From contig CADBEN010000001.1 in the NCBI GenBank assembly GCA_902793685.1, positions 124,001-188,000 on the forward strand: 64,000 bases of DNA. The letters are read 5' to 3'. Below, one piece after another: positions 35,720 through 44,444 of the stretch (within the stretch, counting starts at the first letter, position 1; each line of letters opens with the position of its first letter). Under the pieces are notes generated by a model. It was not told the origin of the DNA. It saw only the letters and a program-made list of their open reading frames with translations, and ran no database searches. The position numbers and the translations under genes were made by a program. This stretch comes from an uncultured Lachnospiraceae bacterium. GTDB lineage: Bacteria; Bacillota; Clostridia; Lachnospirales; Lachnospiraceae.

Positions 35720-36400
35720 TTATTTTCCGAGCAATTCGTTCAGGTCCGCCTCGAGCTTTGCCGCATTCTGCTCCGCAGCTGCCCGGGCTTCTTCCGCGGT
35801 CTTCAGCGACTCTTCCGCGGCTTTCAGCGCCGCTTCAGACGCATTCAGCGACTCCTCCGATGCTTTCAGAGCTTCTTCCAGGGAAGCCTTCTCGGCACGA
35901 AGGGTCTCAAGCTCCTGCGTCATAGTCTCAGATTCCTGCGTTTTCGCTTCCAGTTCCTTTTTCAGGGCTTCCAGCTCCTGCTTCCGGTCCTCCAGCTCCT
36001 TCATCAGGTCCGCCCTTGCATTCTTCTGGCGGTCCTTCTCCGCGGCCAGCTGTTCTCTGGATTTCTCCGCCTCGACCCGCTTCTCCACCAGTTCCCGCTT
36101 CAGCGTATAGACATCTCCCTCCCGGGAGGACATCTCTTCATTCTTTTCCGCAAGGGCCGCCCTGGCCTTCAGGCAGTCGTCCGCCAGCTTCAGGTAGACC
36201 ATCATGGCGCGGTGCTCCGCGCTCTTCCGGGACAGGATCTTTTCCCGCTTCATCCCGGCGATGGTCTCATCGATATACTTCGCGACCTGCTGGAGATACC
36301 CCGGGTCGCTTCCCGTCAGGGTAAGGACCTTTCCGTCGATCACGACGTCGGCACTGTTACTGTCCGGTGCCGCCGTAATATTCTTTTTTGTTTCTGTCAT
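35720..36400 (-). CDS. zapA: ZapA-like cell division protein with long coiled-coil extension
   Basis: 226 residues. The first ~90 match ZapA, an FtsZ-bundling protein (VVIDGKVLTLTGSDPGYLQQVAKYIDE, in parts). Instead of the usual ~100-residue protein, a Glu/Lys/Ala-rich coiled coil runs to the C-terminus (EALKKELEAK, AALKAAEESLK). It lies between ruvB and the U32 gene. The extension may reach other division or membrane partners; that is inference. Confidence 0.85.
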   Translation of the reverse strand: MTETKKNITAAPDSNSADVVIDGKVLTLTGSDPGYLQQVAKYIDETIAGMKREKILSRKSAEHRAMMVYLKLADDCLKARAALAEKNEEMSSREGDVYTLKRELVEKRVEAEKSREQLAAEKDRQKNARADLMKELEDRKQELEALKKELEAKTQESETMTQELETLRAEKASLEEALKASEESLNASEAALKAAEESLKTAEEARAAAEQNAAKLEADLNELLGK

Positions 36401-36405
36401 TTCCG

Positions 36406-37410
36406 TTACTCCTCTCCCGGCACCGGTATTCCGAGATGCCGGTAAGCATGTTCTGTCGCCACACGTCCGCGCGGCGTCCTCATGATCAGTCCGTTCATCA
36501 GGAGATAGGGCTCATAGACGTCTTCCAGCGTCCCGGCATCCTCCCCGATGGCGGCCGCCAGAGTGTCAAGTCCCACAGGCCCGCCGCTGAACTTAAGGAT
36601 CATGGTGTTCAGGATCATCCGGTCTCCTGCATCCAGTCCGAGCCGGTCCACGTCCAGGGTGCTCAGGGCATAATCCGCGGCTTCCGCAGTGATGACGCCC
36701 TCATAGCGGATCTGGGCGAAATCGCGGACCCGCTTTAAGAGCCGGTTCGCGAGACGCGGGGTCCCGCGGCTTCTCTTTGCGATCTCCTTCGCGCCGGATG
36801 TATCGATCCTGACGTCCAGCACTCTGGCGGAGCGGTACACGATCTGCTCCAGTTCCGCCGGAGTGTAGAATTCCAGCCGCTGCACCACGCCGAAGCGGTC
36901 CCGGAGCGGTGCGGTCAGCAGTCCGGCCCGGGTGGTGGCCCCCACCAGTGTGAAATGGGGAAGCTCCAGGCGGATGCTCCGCGCGCTGGTTTCCTTGCCC
37001 AGAATGATATCGATGGCGAAATCCTCCATCGCAGGATATAGGACCTCCTCGACCTGACGGTTCAGCCGGTGGATCTCGTCGACGAAGAGCAGGTCTCCCT
37101 CATGGAGATTGTTGAGGATCGCCGCCATCTCCCCCGGCTTCTCGATGGCGGGACCTGAGGTGACCTTCAGATTCACACCCATTTCGTTGGCGATAATACC
37201 GGCCAGCGTCGTCTTCCCGAGTCCGGGCGGACCGTAAAGCAGCACATGGTCCAGAGATTCCCCTCTCGCCTTCGCGGCTTCGATATAGACCTTCATGGTG
37301 GAGCGGATCTTCTCCTGCCCTATGTAGTCCTTCAGGTACTGAGGACGGAGGCTGTTCTCGATCCGTGCTTCCTCCGGCGTGACCTCAGTCGTAATGATTC
37401 TTCGTTCCAT
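36406..37410 (-). CDS. ruvB: Holliday junction branch migration ATPase RuvB
   Basis: 334 residues. Walker A GPPGLGKT, Walker B DEIHRLN, sensor/arginine-finger region GATTRAGLL and the winged-helix C-terminus (RTPRGRVAT) are intact. Acts with RuvA in recombination repair. No LexA box was seen before ruvA, so SOS control is not evident. Confidence 0.98.
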   Translation of the reverse strand: MERRIITTEVTPEEARIENSLRPQYLKDYIGQEKIRSTMKVYIEAAKARGESLDHVLLYGPPGLGKTTLAGIIANEMGVNLKVTSGPAIEKPGEMAAILNNLHEGDLLFVDEIHRLNRQVEEVLYPAMEDFAIDIILGKETSARSIRLELPHFTLVGATTRAGLLTAPLRDRFGVVQRLEFYTPAELEQIVYRSARVLDVRIDTSGAKEIAKRSRGTPRLANRLLKRVRDFAQIRYEGVITAEAADYALSTLDVDRLGLDAGDRMILNTMILKFSGGPVGLDTLAAAIGEDAGTLEDVYEPYLLMNGLIMRTPRGRVATEHAYRHLGIPVPGEE

Positions 37411-37453
37411 TGTTCTCAGATATCCTTCTGATTTGATCTGTAACTCCGGCCGC

Positions 37454-38062
37454 TCAGAACCGGAACTGCTTCAGCGCCGCCTTCAGGAGCGCCTCGCTGT
37501 CCATGTTCTCCGCGTTCCCGACGCTGCGGACTGCCTTGCCGGCTTCCGCGGGACTGTACCCCAGCTGCACCAGTGCTTCCATGGCTTCCATGGCAGCGCC
37601 CCGTTCTGCGGACACCGGTGCCGCCGCCTTCCCTGCCATCCCGGCCGGGACCGCGTCCTCAAGAGAGACCTTGTCCTTCAGGTCCAGGATGACACGCTGC
37701 GCGGTCTTCGGCCCGATTCCCGGGGCCCGGGCGATGGCTTTCGCGTCGTTGGTCACCACCGCCAGGATCAGGTCGTCCGCCGAAAGGACAGAGAGAATGC
37801 CCAGCGCCCCCTTCGGGCCGATGCCGTTCACGGTGATCAGGCGGCGGAACAGATCCAGATCCCTTCGTGTCAGAAATCCGAACAGCGTGAGGGCATCCTC
37901 CGAGACCCTCAGATAAGTGTAGATCAGCACCTCTTCGCCGATCCGGGGCAGCTGCTCCGTCACCGTAAGCGGGACGCGGATGTTTACGCCGACCTGTCCC
38001 GCCTCCACGACGACCGTGTCCCCCAGGACCTCGGCCAGGGTACCTTTGATATATGAAATCAT
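37454..38062 (-). CDS. ruvA: Holliday junction DNA-binding protein RuvA
   Basis: 202 residues. OB-fold N-terminus [12 protein letters not shown], two HhH motifs ([25 protein letters not shown]) and a C-terminal UBA-like domain III. ATG 38062 has GGAGG 5 nt upstream; a longer frame to 38113 lies in the promoter. Followed by ruvB. Confidence 0.97.
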   Translation of the reverse strand: MISYIKGTLAEVLGDTVVVEAGQVGVNIRVPLTVTEQLPRIGEEVLIYTYLRVSEDALTLFGFLTRRDLDLFRRLITVNGIGPKGALGILSVLSADDLILAVVTNDAKAIARAPGIGPKTAQRVILDLKDKVSLEDAVPAGMAGKAAAPVSAERGAAMEAMEALVQLGYSPAEAGKAVRSVGNAENMDSEALLKAALKQFRF

Positions 38063-38103
38063 GTTTTCCTCCGATCTCCGGTTTACCGGAAAACGTTGAC
38101 ATA

Positions 38104-38132
38104 AGTTTAGCACAGCCTTTCAAATCTGACAA
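38104..38132 (-). promoter_or_regulatory. Promoter of the ruvA-ruvB-zapA-U32 operon
   Basis: Minus strand TTGTCA (38132-38127), 17 bp, TAAACT (38109-38104) with TGC extension. It overlaps the divergent plus-strand promoter. Confidence 0.8.
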
Positions 38133-38146
38133 CGAAGGAGTATACT
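38118..38146 (+). promoter_or_regulatory. Candidate promoter of the YprB-like gene
   Basis: TATACT at 38141-38146 with a weak TTTCAA at 38118-38123 (17-bp spacer), overlapping the ruvA promoter. Confidence 0.5.
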
Positions 38147-38165
38147 CACGATATCGGAGGTAGCC

Positions 38166-39254
38166 ATGCAGATTTTTGAAAAGCCGGAGGCCGTGATCGT
38201 TTCCTATCCGTTCCGAAGCCTCGGAGACCCGGATCAGTTTCTGTTTTTTGATATCGAGACGACAGGCCTCGGTGCGTGGAACGCCCAGGTCTACCTGATC
38301 GGTGCGCTGAACCATTCCGCAGATGCCGGCTGGGTCCTCCGTCAGTGGTTTGCGGACGGAATGACCGACGAATCGGAACTTCTCCGTTCTTTTTTTGACT
38401 ACGCGAAAGGGTTCAGGACGCTGGTCCATTATAACGGCGACAGCTTTGACATTCCTTTCCTTCTGAACTGCGCAGCCCAGTACCGTATCCCCCACCCTTT
38501 TTCCGGCATGAACAGCCTGGATCTGTACCGGGCAGTCCGCCCGTACCGGAACTTCTTCCCGACGGAGCGCATGAACCAGAAAAGCATGGAACGCTTCCTC
38601 GGGATGTTCCGCACCGACCGGTACACCGGCGGAGAACTGATCTCTGTCTACCATTCCTATACCGCGTCCCGCTCCACGGCGCTGCTTCAGCAGCTTCTCC
38701 TTCATAACGAAGAAGATCTGACCGCCCTCCCGGGACTGCTTTCTCTGCTGGCCTACCGCGATACCTTCCTGGGAACGCTGAAGCTCACGGGCTTTCAGAA
38801 CGCGGACGATGCCGTCACGATGGAATTCATCGGCAAAGGGCGTGTCCCTGTGCCGGTCTCCAAAACGACGCTTTACGGAGAACTCTCCCTGTCGGAAGAT
38901 CTGCTGCGGCTCAGGATTCCGTATCACACCGGGACCTTCACCCATTATTTTGAAAACTACCGGGATTATTATTATCTTCCGCTGGAGGACAGGGCGGTCC
39001 ATAAAAGCCTCGGGGAGTTCGTGGACCGTTCCGCGCGGGTCAGGGCCACCGCCAGGACTGCCTGTGTCCGGAAGGAGGGGCGCTTTCTTCCCCTTCCCGG
39101 CGCCGCGCCGGAGGGACTGACGGTGTTTCAGGAGGAGTACCGCGGCGCTGTCCGTTATGCGGACGCCGGGGAGATCCGTCTGGACCTTCCCGCGAATGCG
39201 GAGGCTTACGCGGAGGCCTTTCTGAGGGCGGCCGGGCTGCGGGACAGCGGATGA
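38166..39254 (+). CDS. RNase H-like/YprB-type DEDD exonuclease
   Basis: 362 residues. N-terminal 170 residues show a DEDD nuclease: FDIETTG (Asp29, Glu31), YNGDSFD and the HNEEDL metal-ligand motif. This is the YprB domain (Pfam RNase_H_2-like). The C-terminal half (~195-362) has no domain I recognise and is rich in Arg/Tyr. Bacillus YprB sits next to YprA helicase; here it is next to ruvAB instead. Function in DNA/RNA turnover inferred. GGAGG before the ATG. Confidence 0.82.
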   Translation: MQIFEKPEAVIVSYPFRSLGDPDQFLFFDIETTGLGAWNAQVYLIGALNHSADAGWVLRQWFADGMTDESELLRSFFDYAKGFRTLVHYNGDSFDIPFLLNCAAQYRIPHPFSGMNSLDLYRAVRPYRNFFPTERMNQKSMERFLGMFRTDRYTGGELISVYHSYTASRSTALLQQLLLHNEEDLTALPGLLSLLAYRDTFLGTLKLTGFQNADDAVTMEFIGKGRVPVPVSKTTLYGELSLSEDLLRLRIPYHTGTFTHYFENYRDYYYLPLEDRAVHKSLGEFVDRSARVRATARTACVRKEGRFLPLPGAAPEGLTVFQEEYRGAVRYADAGEIRLDLPANAEAYAEAFLRAAGLRDSG

Positions 39255-39294
39255 AATCGAAAAGGGAGACACTGCCTCGGCAGCATCTCCCCTT
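39254..39294 (-). terminator. Terminator of the cold-shock gene
   Basis: AAGGGAGA and CTGCC (39262-39276) pair with GGCAG and TCTCCCCTT (39279-39294), one bulge; then TTCGATTT on the minus strand. Confidence 0.75.
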
Positions 39295-39315
39295 CAGGGC
39301 GATAATACGATCTAT

Positions 39316-39519
39316 TTATTTAATGACAGTGACATTGGTTGCCTGCGGCCCCTTCGCGCCATCGACAATCTCGTACTCCACCTGGGCGCCTTCCTCGAGG
39401 GTCTTGAAGCCCTCCATATTGAGGCCGGTGTAATGAACGAAAACGTCATTGCCCTTCTCATCAGAAATAAATCCGTAACCCTTCTGATTGTTGAACCACT
39501 TAACTGTACCCTTGCTCAT
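39316..39519 (-). CDS. Cold shock protein (CspA family)
   Basis: 67 residues. RNP1 KGYGFI and RNP2 VFVHY are intact, in the [15 protein letters not shown] start. RNA chaperone. ATG 39519 has GGAGG upstream. The promoter is 39597-39625, leaving a ~70-nt leader with an inverted repeat (GGTATAC/GTATACC), compatible with csp-type temperature control but not proven. Confidence 0.97.
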   Translation of the reverse strand: MSKGTVKWFNNQKGYGFISDEKGNDVFVHYTGLNMEGFKTLEEGAQVEYEIVDGAKGPQATNVTVIK

Positions 39520-39596
39520 GTTTGAAACTCCTCCAAAAAGAAAATAATGATTGGTATACACAACTGGACGAAATGTATACCTGCGAAACCTGAATC

Positions 39597-39625
39597 AGAA
39601 TAACACAATTTGGCAAATGCGTCAA
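39597..39625 (-). promoter_or_regulatory. Cold-shock gene promoter
   Basis: Minus strand TTGACG (39625-39620), 17 bp, TATTCT (39602-39597). Confidence 0.8.
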
Positions 39626-39653
39626 ACAATTTCGCATATTGAAGGAGATATTT

Positions 39654-40286
39654 ATGGAATTATCTAACATTCCTAACCATTTTGCAACCATAACAAAGCA
39701 CAAGCTTACAGTGATGGATCTGTGTTTCAAAGTAGGGCTGGTAAAACAGGGACTTTTACACGATTTGTCCAAGTATTATCCGTCAGAATTCCTGATGGGC
39801 ATCCGCTATTACCAGGGCGGAAAACGGAGCCCCAATGCCGCGGAACGGCAGGACCGGGGCTATTCCTCCGCGTGGCTGCACCACAAGGGAAGGAATACCC
39901 ATCATCTGGAATACTGGATGGACAATCCCCCGGAGCCGGGCGGTCCGATGGTGCCGGTAAAAATGCCTCTGAACTGTGTTCTGGAAATGGTATGTGACAG
40001 GATCGCGGCATCCAAGGTCTACAACGGGGCCGAATACACCGACGACATGGCCTGGAAATACTACAACCGGAGACAGGAGTGGTCCATCACCCATCCCGAG
40101 ACCCGTATCCTTCTGGAAAAACTGCTGGTCATGCTGAAGGATGAAGGGGAATTCCGTACCCTCGCCTATATGCGCTGGCTTATGAAGCACCCCCGGTCTT
40201 CAGCATACGTTCAAGATCCTTCACGGAGAAAGTGTAGCTCTTCCCGCAGAAATGACAGGACAGCTCCACCGGCTTCCCGTCGCTGA
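39654..40286 (+). CDS. DUF5662 family protein with antisense-overlapping tail
   Basis: 210 residues. The core matches DUF5662: HKLTVMDLCFKVGLVKQGLLHDLSKYYPSEF, LHHKGRNTHHLEYW; the His/Asp pattern (LLHDLSKY, HHKGRNTHH) suggests an HD-like metal site. Function unknown. ATG 39654 has AAGGAG 6 nt upstream. After MKHPRS the last ~30 residues run antisense through the 3' end of hslO for 107 nt and are Arg/Ser/Pro-rich, probably not part of the fold. Confidence 0.75.
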   Translation: MELSNIPNHFATITKHKLTVMDLCFKVGLVKQGLLHDLSKYYPSEFLMGIRYYQGGKRSPNAAERQDRGYSSAWLHHKGRNTHHLEYWMDNPPEPGGPMVPVKMPLNCVLEMVCDRIAASKVYNGAEYTDDMAWKYYNRRQEWSITHPETRILLEKLLVMLKDEGEFRTLAYMRWLMKHPRSSAYVQDPSRRKCSSSRRNDRTAPPASRR

Positions 40287-41064
40287 TCATGCTGCGGAGT
40301 TCCTTCTCTCCCACTGTCATCAGCGCCCGGGAGACCCTCTCCCGGCTGCAGTTGCAGTAAAAACTGCAGTCCGTGGTATCCGTGACGACAGGATCCAGCG
40401 GGGCAAGGAGCCCGCGGAGCATCTCTTCCGCCGTCTTTCCCTCCTTCAGGATATCCGTGACGCCGGTCACACCCTTCATGCATTCTTCCAGTCTGGAGAT
40501 GGTCTCCTCCGGGCATCCCGGCATCAGCTGGATGATAAACCCGCCGGCACAGTTCACGGTACTGTCCGGATTCACAAGGACACCGAGTCCCACGGAAGAG
40601 GGAACCTGCTCACTGCTGGCGTAATAATATGCGATATCTTCAGCGATCTCTCCCGAGACCAGCTCGACCTGGCCCACATATGGCTCTTTCAGGCCGGTAT
40701 CGGAGATCACCGTCAGGATCCCGGCGCCGATGGCGCCGGAGACATCCAGCTTCCCTTTCGCGTTCGGCGGAAGGATCACCATGTTCTCATATGGGTATCC
40801 CTTGACATTGCCGCTGCAGTCCGCAGTGACAAGGACGCCCCGCATCGGTCCGGCGCCGTCGATCTTGATCGTCAGCCGGTCCTCCGGGTTTTTCATCATC
40901 GCCCCCATCATCACGCCGGCGGTCAGCATTCTGCCGAGGGCTGCGGTCACCACCGGAGCCGTATTGTGAATGGCCCGGGCTTCCTCGACAAGGTTCCCGG
41001 TCGAAGCGGCAAAAGCGCGGATCATCCCGTCCGCGGCGAATGCCCTTACCATCTGATCTTTCAT
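40180..41064 (-). CDS. hslO: Redox-regulated chaperone Hsp33
   Basis: 294 residues. Holdase activated by oxidation. The four zinc cysteines are seen as CNC and CHFC in the C-terminal region, the conserved C-x-C...C-x-x-C set. N-terminus MKDQMVRAFAADGMIRAFA is typical. It overlaps the end of the methyltransferase gene by 4 nt, so they are coupled. Confidence 0.96.
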   Translation of the reverse strand: MKDQMVRAFAADGMIRAFAASTGNLVEEARAIHNTAPVVTAALGRMLTAGVMMGAMMKNPEDRLTIKIDGAGPMRGVLVTADCSGNVKGYPYENMVILPPNAKGKLDVSGAIGAGILTVISDTGLKEPYVGQVELVSGEIAEDIAYYYASSEQVPSSVGLGVLVNPDSTVNCAGGFIIQLMPGCPEETISRLEECMKGVTGVTDILKEGKTAEEMLRGLLAPLDPVVTDTTDCSFYCNCSRERVSRALMTVGEKELRSMISDGKPVELSCHFCGKSYTFSVKDLERMLKTGGAS

Positions 41065-41870
41065 TCTCTTCCTCCCTTTCCCTGTTCCCCCAGTGTGATC
41101 AGCAGCCGCTCTGAGGTCCCGTCCGGCATGACCATGGTGTCCGCATCGACACAGTCAAGCCAGAGGAGGCCCGCTTTGTTTGCGGCAGCCTTCAGTTCCG
41201 GCACGGAAAAAGCGCGCTGCATATGGGTCTCCGTAAATCTGCGGAACCGCGCCGTCTCGTCTTCCCGGAAGGGGTCAGACGCCGTGTTCTCCGCCGGTTT
41301 CCCGTCACGGATGTACAGCGTCAGATCATATTCGTTGATTTTTGTGACGGGATCATAGGAATTTTCCCAGATAAAGCTTCCGATATCCCGGGTCTCGGCG
41401 ATGGTGTTCTCGGCAAGGATCTTCTCATATTTGTACACCGTATTGCAGTCGAACACAAAGACTCCGCCCGGATCCAGATAATTGTTCACCAGCCGGAAAA
41501 CCGTGACAAGATCTTCCTCAGTCAGCAGGTAATTGATGGTGTCACAGCGGCTCACGATCGCCGCGCAGGTCCCGTAAAGCTCAAAAGAACGCATGTCCTG
41601 GTACAGATACAGGATGTTGCTTCCGCTTTTAAGCCGCTTTTCCAGGGCGATCTCCAGCATGTCCTCGGAATAGTCGATGCCGATCATGTCGAAGCCCTTC
41701 CTGGCAAGCCGCTCGGTCAGGCATCCCGTCCCGCACCCAAGCTCCGCAACGATTCCGTCCCGGATGCCGTGCTCAGACAGGATCTTCACCAGCTGGCCGC
41801 ACCACTCGTCATAAGGAACATTGTCCATAAACAGATCGTAGATGGACGCAAAGCTCGTATATGCTTCCAT
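41061..41870 (-). CDS. Class I SAM-dependent methyltransferase
   Basis: 269 residues. Motif I AELGCGTGCLTERLA, then GIDYSEDML and FDCNTVYKYE place it in the YjiC/CcbJ-like small-molecule methyltransferase group (DUF-type methyltransferase 25). ATG 41870 has AAGGAGG upstream; MEAYTSFASIYDLFMDNVPY is the family start. Substrate unknown. In an operon with hslO. Confidence 0.85.
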   Translation of the reverse strand: MEAYTSFASIYDLFMDNVPYDEWCGQLVKILSEHGIRDGIVAELGCGTGCLTERLARKGFDMIGIDYSEDMLEIALEKRLKSGSNILYLYQDMRSFELYGTCAAIVSRCDTINYLLTEEDLVTVFRLVNNYLDPGGVFVFDCNTVYKYEKILAENTIAETRDIGSFIWENSYDPVTKINEYDLTLYIRDGKPAENTASDPFREDETARFRRFTETHMQRAFSVPELKAAANKAGLLWLDCVDADTMVMPDGTSERLLITLGEQGKGGRE

Positions 41871-41933
41871 GAAGTCCTCCTTCACTCTATATTGACCGGA
41901 ACCGGCAGGCCGATGCCGCCGGCAGGTATGGTT

Positions 41934-42002
41934 CATAAGAAACGGCTGACGCGCCGGAGCGGCTGCCTTCGGATCAGGGCAGGCGGTCCCGGTGTGTCAG
42001 CC
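41934..42002 (-). terminator. Terminator of the SEC-C gene
   Basis: GGCTGAC (41944-41950) pairs with GTCAGCC (41996-42002), with nested CCGG and CTGCC/GGCAG helices; the minus transcript then reads GTTTCTTATG. Confidence 0.65.
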
Positions 42003-42018
42003 GGACAAGTGACTGCGT

Positions 42019-42525
42019 TCAGGCGTTTCTTCCGCAGCAGTGCTTATACTTCTTTCCGGATCCGCACGGACACGGATCATTTCTTCCGATCTTCTTTTCC
42101 TTCCGGATCGTTCCGCTTGCCTTCTGCTGCTTGTAGAGCTCCTTGCGGCGCTCTTCCGTAAGAATGCTGTCCCACTCGGGAAGTCCGTAAAGCCAGGTCG
42201 CTTTCGCCTCTACCATGTTGTAGTAAAGCTTTTCCGGATCGATGGCCAGCTTTACCTCTGTATCCTCGTCCATGGTCTCGATGGGGTTTGCTTCCTTCAG
42301 GCTGTCGTTGATGCCGTCCAGGAATCCGGTCATGATCTCGACGGTGGTTCCGAACTTTTCAGCCAGTGCGCTGACCGTTCCGCTCTCCACAGTCGTTACG
42401 TCCGCCAGAAGCTTCTCGTAGATGCCCTTTTCGATCTGGAAATAATTCTTCCAGAGTGCTTCCTTCTCCTGATCGTTCGTTCCGTCTCCGTATGCTTTGA
42501 CTCTCCAGTTTTCAAGTAAACTCAT
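42019..42525 (-). CDS. SEC-C metal-binding protein
   Basis: 168 residues, with a C-terminal SEC-C zinc motif [17 protein letters not shown], as at the end of SecA, and an N-terminal helical domain. ATG 42525 follows a short leader. Such proteins are common in Firmicutes; function unknown. Single-gene unit before the methyltransferase-hslO pair. Confidence 0.88.
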   Translation of the reverse strand: MSLLENWRVKAYGDGTNDQEKEALWKNYFQIEKGIYEKLLADVTTVESGTVSALAEKFGTTVEIMTGFLDGINDSLKEANPIETMDEDTEVKLAIDPEKLYYNMVEAKATWLYGLPEWDSILTEERRKELYKQQKASGTIRKEKKIGRNDPCPCGSGKKYKHCCGRNA

Positions 42526-42588
42526 GAAAATATACCGCCTTCTGAATTATGATTTCCGCGCCTTCGGCGCTGTTGAAGCTACTATAAA

Positions 42589-44124
42589 CTACTTTTTGTC
42601 TGAATGCAATTCCGGCTTTGTCTCACCGGCCTCAGTCTTCGGCTTTCCGGAAGGAATGTTGTGCATTCCCGCAGGGACCTTGTGCTTTCCTGCCGGGACT
42701 GCGGGCTTCTCAGCCTGTGGCGCGGGTTTTTCATAGATCACCACGACCTTTTCCACAGGAGCATCGGCCGGCGGCTTTGTTTCGGGTACCGACCTGGTCT
42801 CTTCCACGGTCTCTTTTTCTTTCGAGGCATCGGCCGGCGCAGCCTGAATATGCGCGGCGCTGGCGTAATCCTCCATCTCCGGCGCAGTGGCCTTGTAGAC
42901 AAAGTGATGGTCCCCGAAGCCTACCGACTCAAGATTCATGTAGACCTCGGTCTCCGTGGGAAGATTTTTCTTCTCCAGGCGTTCATTGATGAACCGGTTC
43001 ACCCTGCGGGCGAGGACGGCGAAGGTGGGGATTCCGATGATCATGCCGACGATTCCCCAGAGGCCGCCGAAGAACAGGATGGAGAACAGGACCCAGAAGC
43101 TGGAGACGCCGGTCGTCTGGCTCATGATCTTCGGCCCGAGGATGTTTCCGTCAAACTGCTGAAGGATCAGGATAAAGACCAGGAATTTGAGCATATCCAC
43201 CGGCGAGACCAAAAGCAGGATGAATGCGCTGGGGATCGCGCCGATAAAGGGACCGAAGTATGGAATGACGTTCGTCAGACCGACGAACACACTGATCACC
43301 TCGGCGTAAGGCATCTTCATGATCAACAGGATGATATAACAGAGAACACCGATGATCAGGGAATCGATCAGCTTGCCGACGATGAAGTGCGAGAACACAT
43401 TCTTTACGTACCGTGATTCTTCAATAACCGCGTTCGCCTTGCGGACCGGCAGTATGCTGTAGAGGAAACGTTTACAGTCGGCACTGAGACTGTTCTTGAT
43501 GTTCAGCAGATATACCATGATGATGAGGCCGATGATGAAGTCCTTCAGGAAGGTAAAGACCTTGACCACACCCACAGTGACGCTGCTGAGATAGAGCGTC
43601 ATGTTGGGACGGAACTCGTGCTGATACCATGTGATGACATAGGATGTGCCCTGTTCGAAAAGACGCAGGATCACCTGCTGGACATCCTTGTGCTGTCCGC
43701 GGAACAGCATGTTCAGGAAATCCTCGACGGAACCGGTGAACTGGGACAGCCGGTTCATAATATCCGTCACGCTGGAGATGATGGAAGGGACCAGGAGCGC
43801 CAGCGCGGCAGTGATGATCGCGATGATCATAAAGGCGCATGCCGCCGTCGAAATGGCCCGTGCCAGGGAGCCGGGCTCCTTCCGGGTCTTGCCGTGATTA
43901 AACAGACGGTCCAGCCGTACAGCCATCCGGTTGAACAGCGGTGCTGTCAGGAAAGTCATGATCGCGCCGTAGATCACCGGCTTCAGGATCCTGACAATAA
44001 ATGAAAAGAAGGCCTGTACCGCGCTGAACCGGTTGATCAGGAACGCGACAAGAAGCGATGCCGTGATCACAACCAGAGCGGTAAGCCCCCAGGAGATATA
44101 ATTTCTTTTGTCTTTATTCAACAT
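42589..44124 (-). CDS. AI-2E family transporter
   Basis: 511 residues. About eight membrane helices, the DUF20/AI-2E domain with LINRFS, GLTNVIPYFGPFIGAIPSAF and GGLWGIVGMIIGIPTFAVL motifs. Family members export AI-2 or act as Na+(Li+)/H+ antiporters. The last ~110 residues are Pro/Glu/Lys-rich (PAVPAGKHKVPAG), probably cytoplasmic and disordered. No good Shine-Dalgarno is seen (GATAAG before the ATG). A ~245-nt leader runs from the strong promoter at 44379-44407. Confidence 0.88.
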   Translation of the reverse strand: MLNKDKRNYISWGLTALVVITASLLVAFLINRFSAVQAFFSFIVRILKPVIYGAIMTFLTAPLFNRMAVRLDRLFNHGKTRKEPGSLARAISTAACAFMIIAIITAALALLVPSIISSVTDIMNRLSQFTGSVEDFLNMLFRGQHKDVQQVILRLFEQGTSYVITWYQHEFRPNMTLYLSSVTVGVVKVFTFLKDFIIGLIIMVYLLNIKNSLSADCKRFLYSILPVRKANAVIEESRYVKNVFSHFIVGKLIDSLIIGVLCYIILLIMKMPYAEVISVFVGLTNVIPYFGPFIGAIPSAFILLLVSPVDMLKFLVFILILQQFDGNILGPKIMSQTTGVSSFWVLFSILFFGGLWGIVGMIIGIPTFAVLARRVNRFINERLEKKNLPTETEVYMNLESVGFGDHHFVYKATAPEMEDYASAAHIQAAPADASKEKETVEETRSVPETKPPADAPVEKVVVIYEKPAPQAEKPAVPAGKHKVPAGMHNIPSGKPKTEAGETKPELHSDKK

Positions 44125-44372
44125 CTTATCAGCACCAGAAAAACAGCACCAAAAAAGCAGCGCCCAAAATGCCGGCCTTACTTATTGACGCCTGGCAGTG
44201 CCAGGTGGGTGATCTCTCTCTGACATCTGCCTTCCGTCCGAAACGGCCTGACATCCGAAAAAGAATATGATCTCCCGGTCATGAATTTGCAGGTTCAAAA
44301 TTGGTAAGGTTATCGTACATCCCAGGTGCTGCCAGCAGGCGAAATGAACGTTGACATAAAACCCTTGTTTCT
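44125..44372 (-). ncRNA. Candidate structured small RNA or long leader of the AI-2E transporter
   Basis: A 320-bp stretch (44125-44444) has no gene. From the promoter at 44379-44407, transcription starts near 44372. The minus transcript has a long-range helix (CGCCU-GCU-GGCAG with CUGCCAGGCG, about 10 bp with a 3-nt bulge) around a UGGG/CCCA helix, a local hairpin CCTGGC-ACT-GCCAGG (44191-44205) and a U-run near 44150. Length (~220 nt) and rod-like fold would suit a 6S RNA, but I cannot identify the family. Two GGTGCTG repeats lie just before the AI-2E start. Confidence 0.35.
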
Positions 44373-44378
44373 ACTAAC

Positions 44379-44407
44379 AGTATATCGTTTTCAACGTCAT
44401 AAGTAAA
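44379..44407 (-). promoter_or_regulatory. Promoter of the candidate RNA / AI-2E transporter
   Basis: Minus strand TTTACT (44407-44402), 17 bp, TATACT (44384-44379), about 40 bp after the HAD gene. Confidence 0.75.
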
Positions 44408-44444
44408 GTAAAAATGCCGATCTCGGGGAAAACATGGGCTGTAT

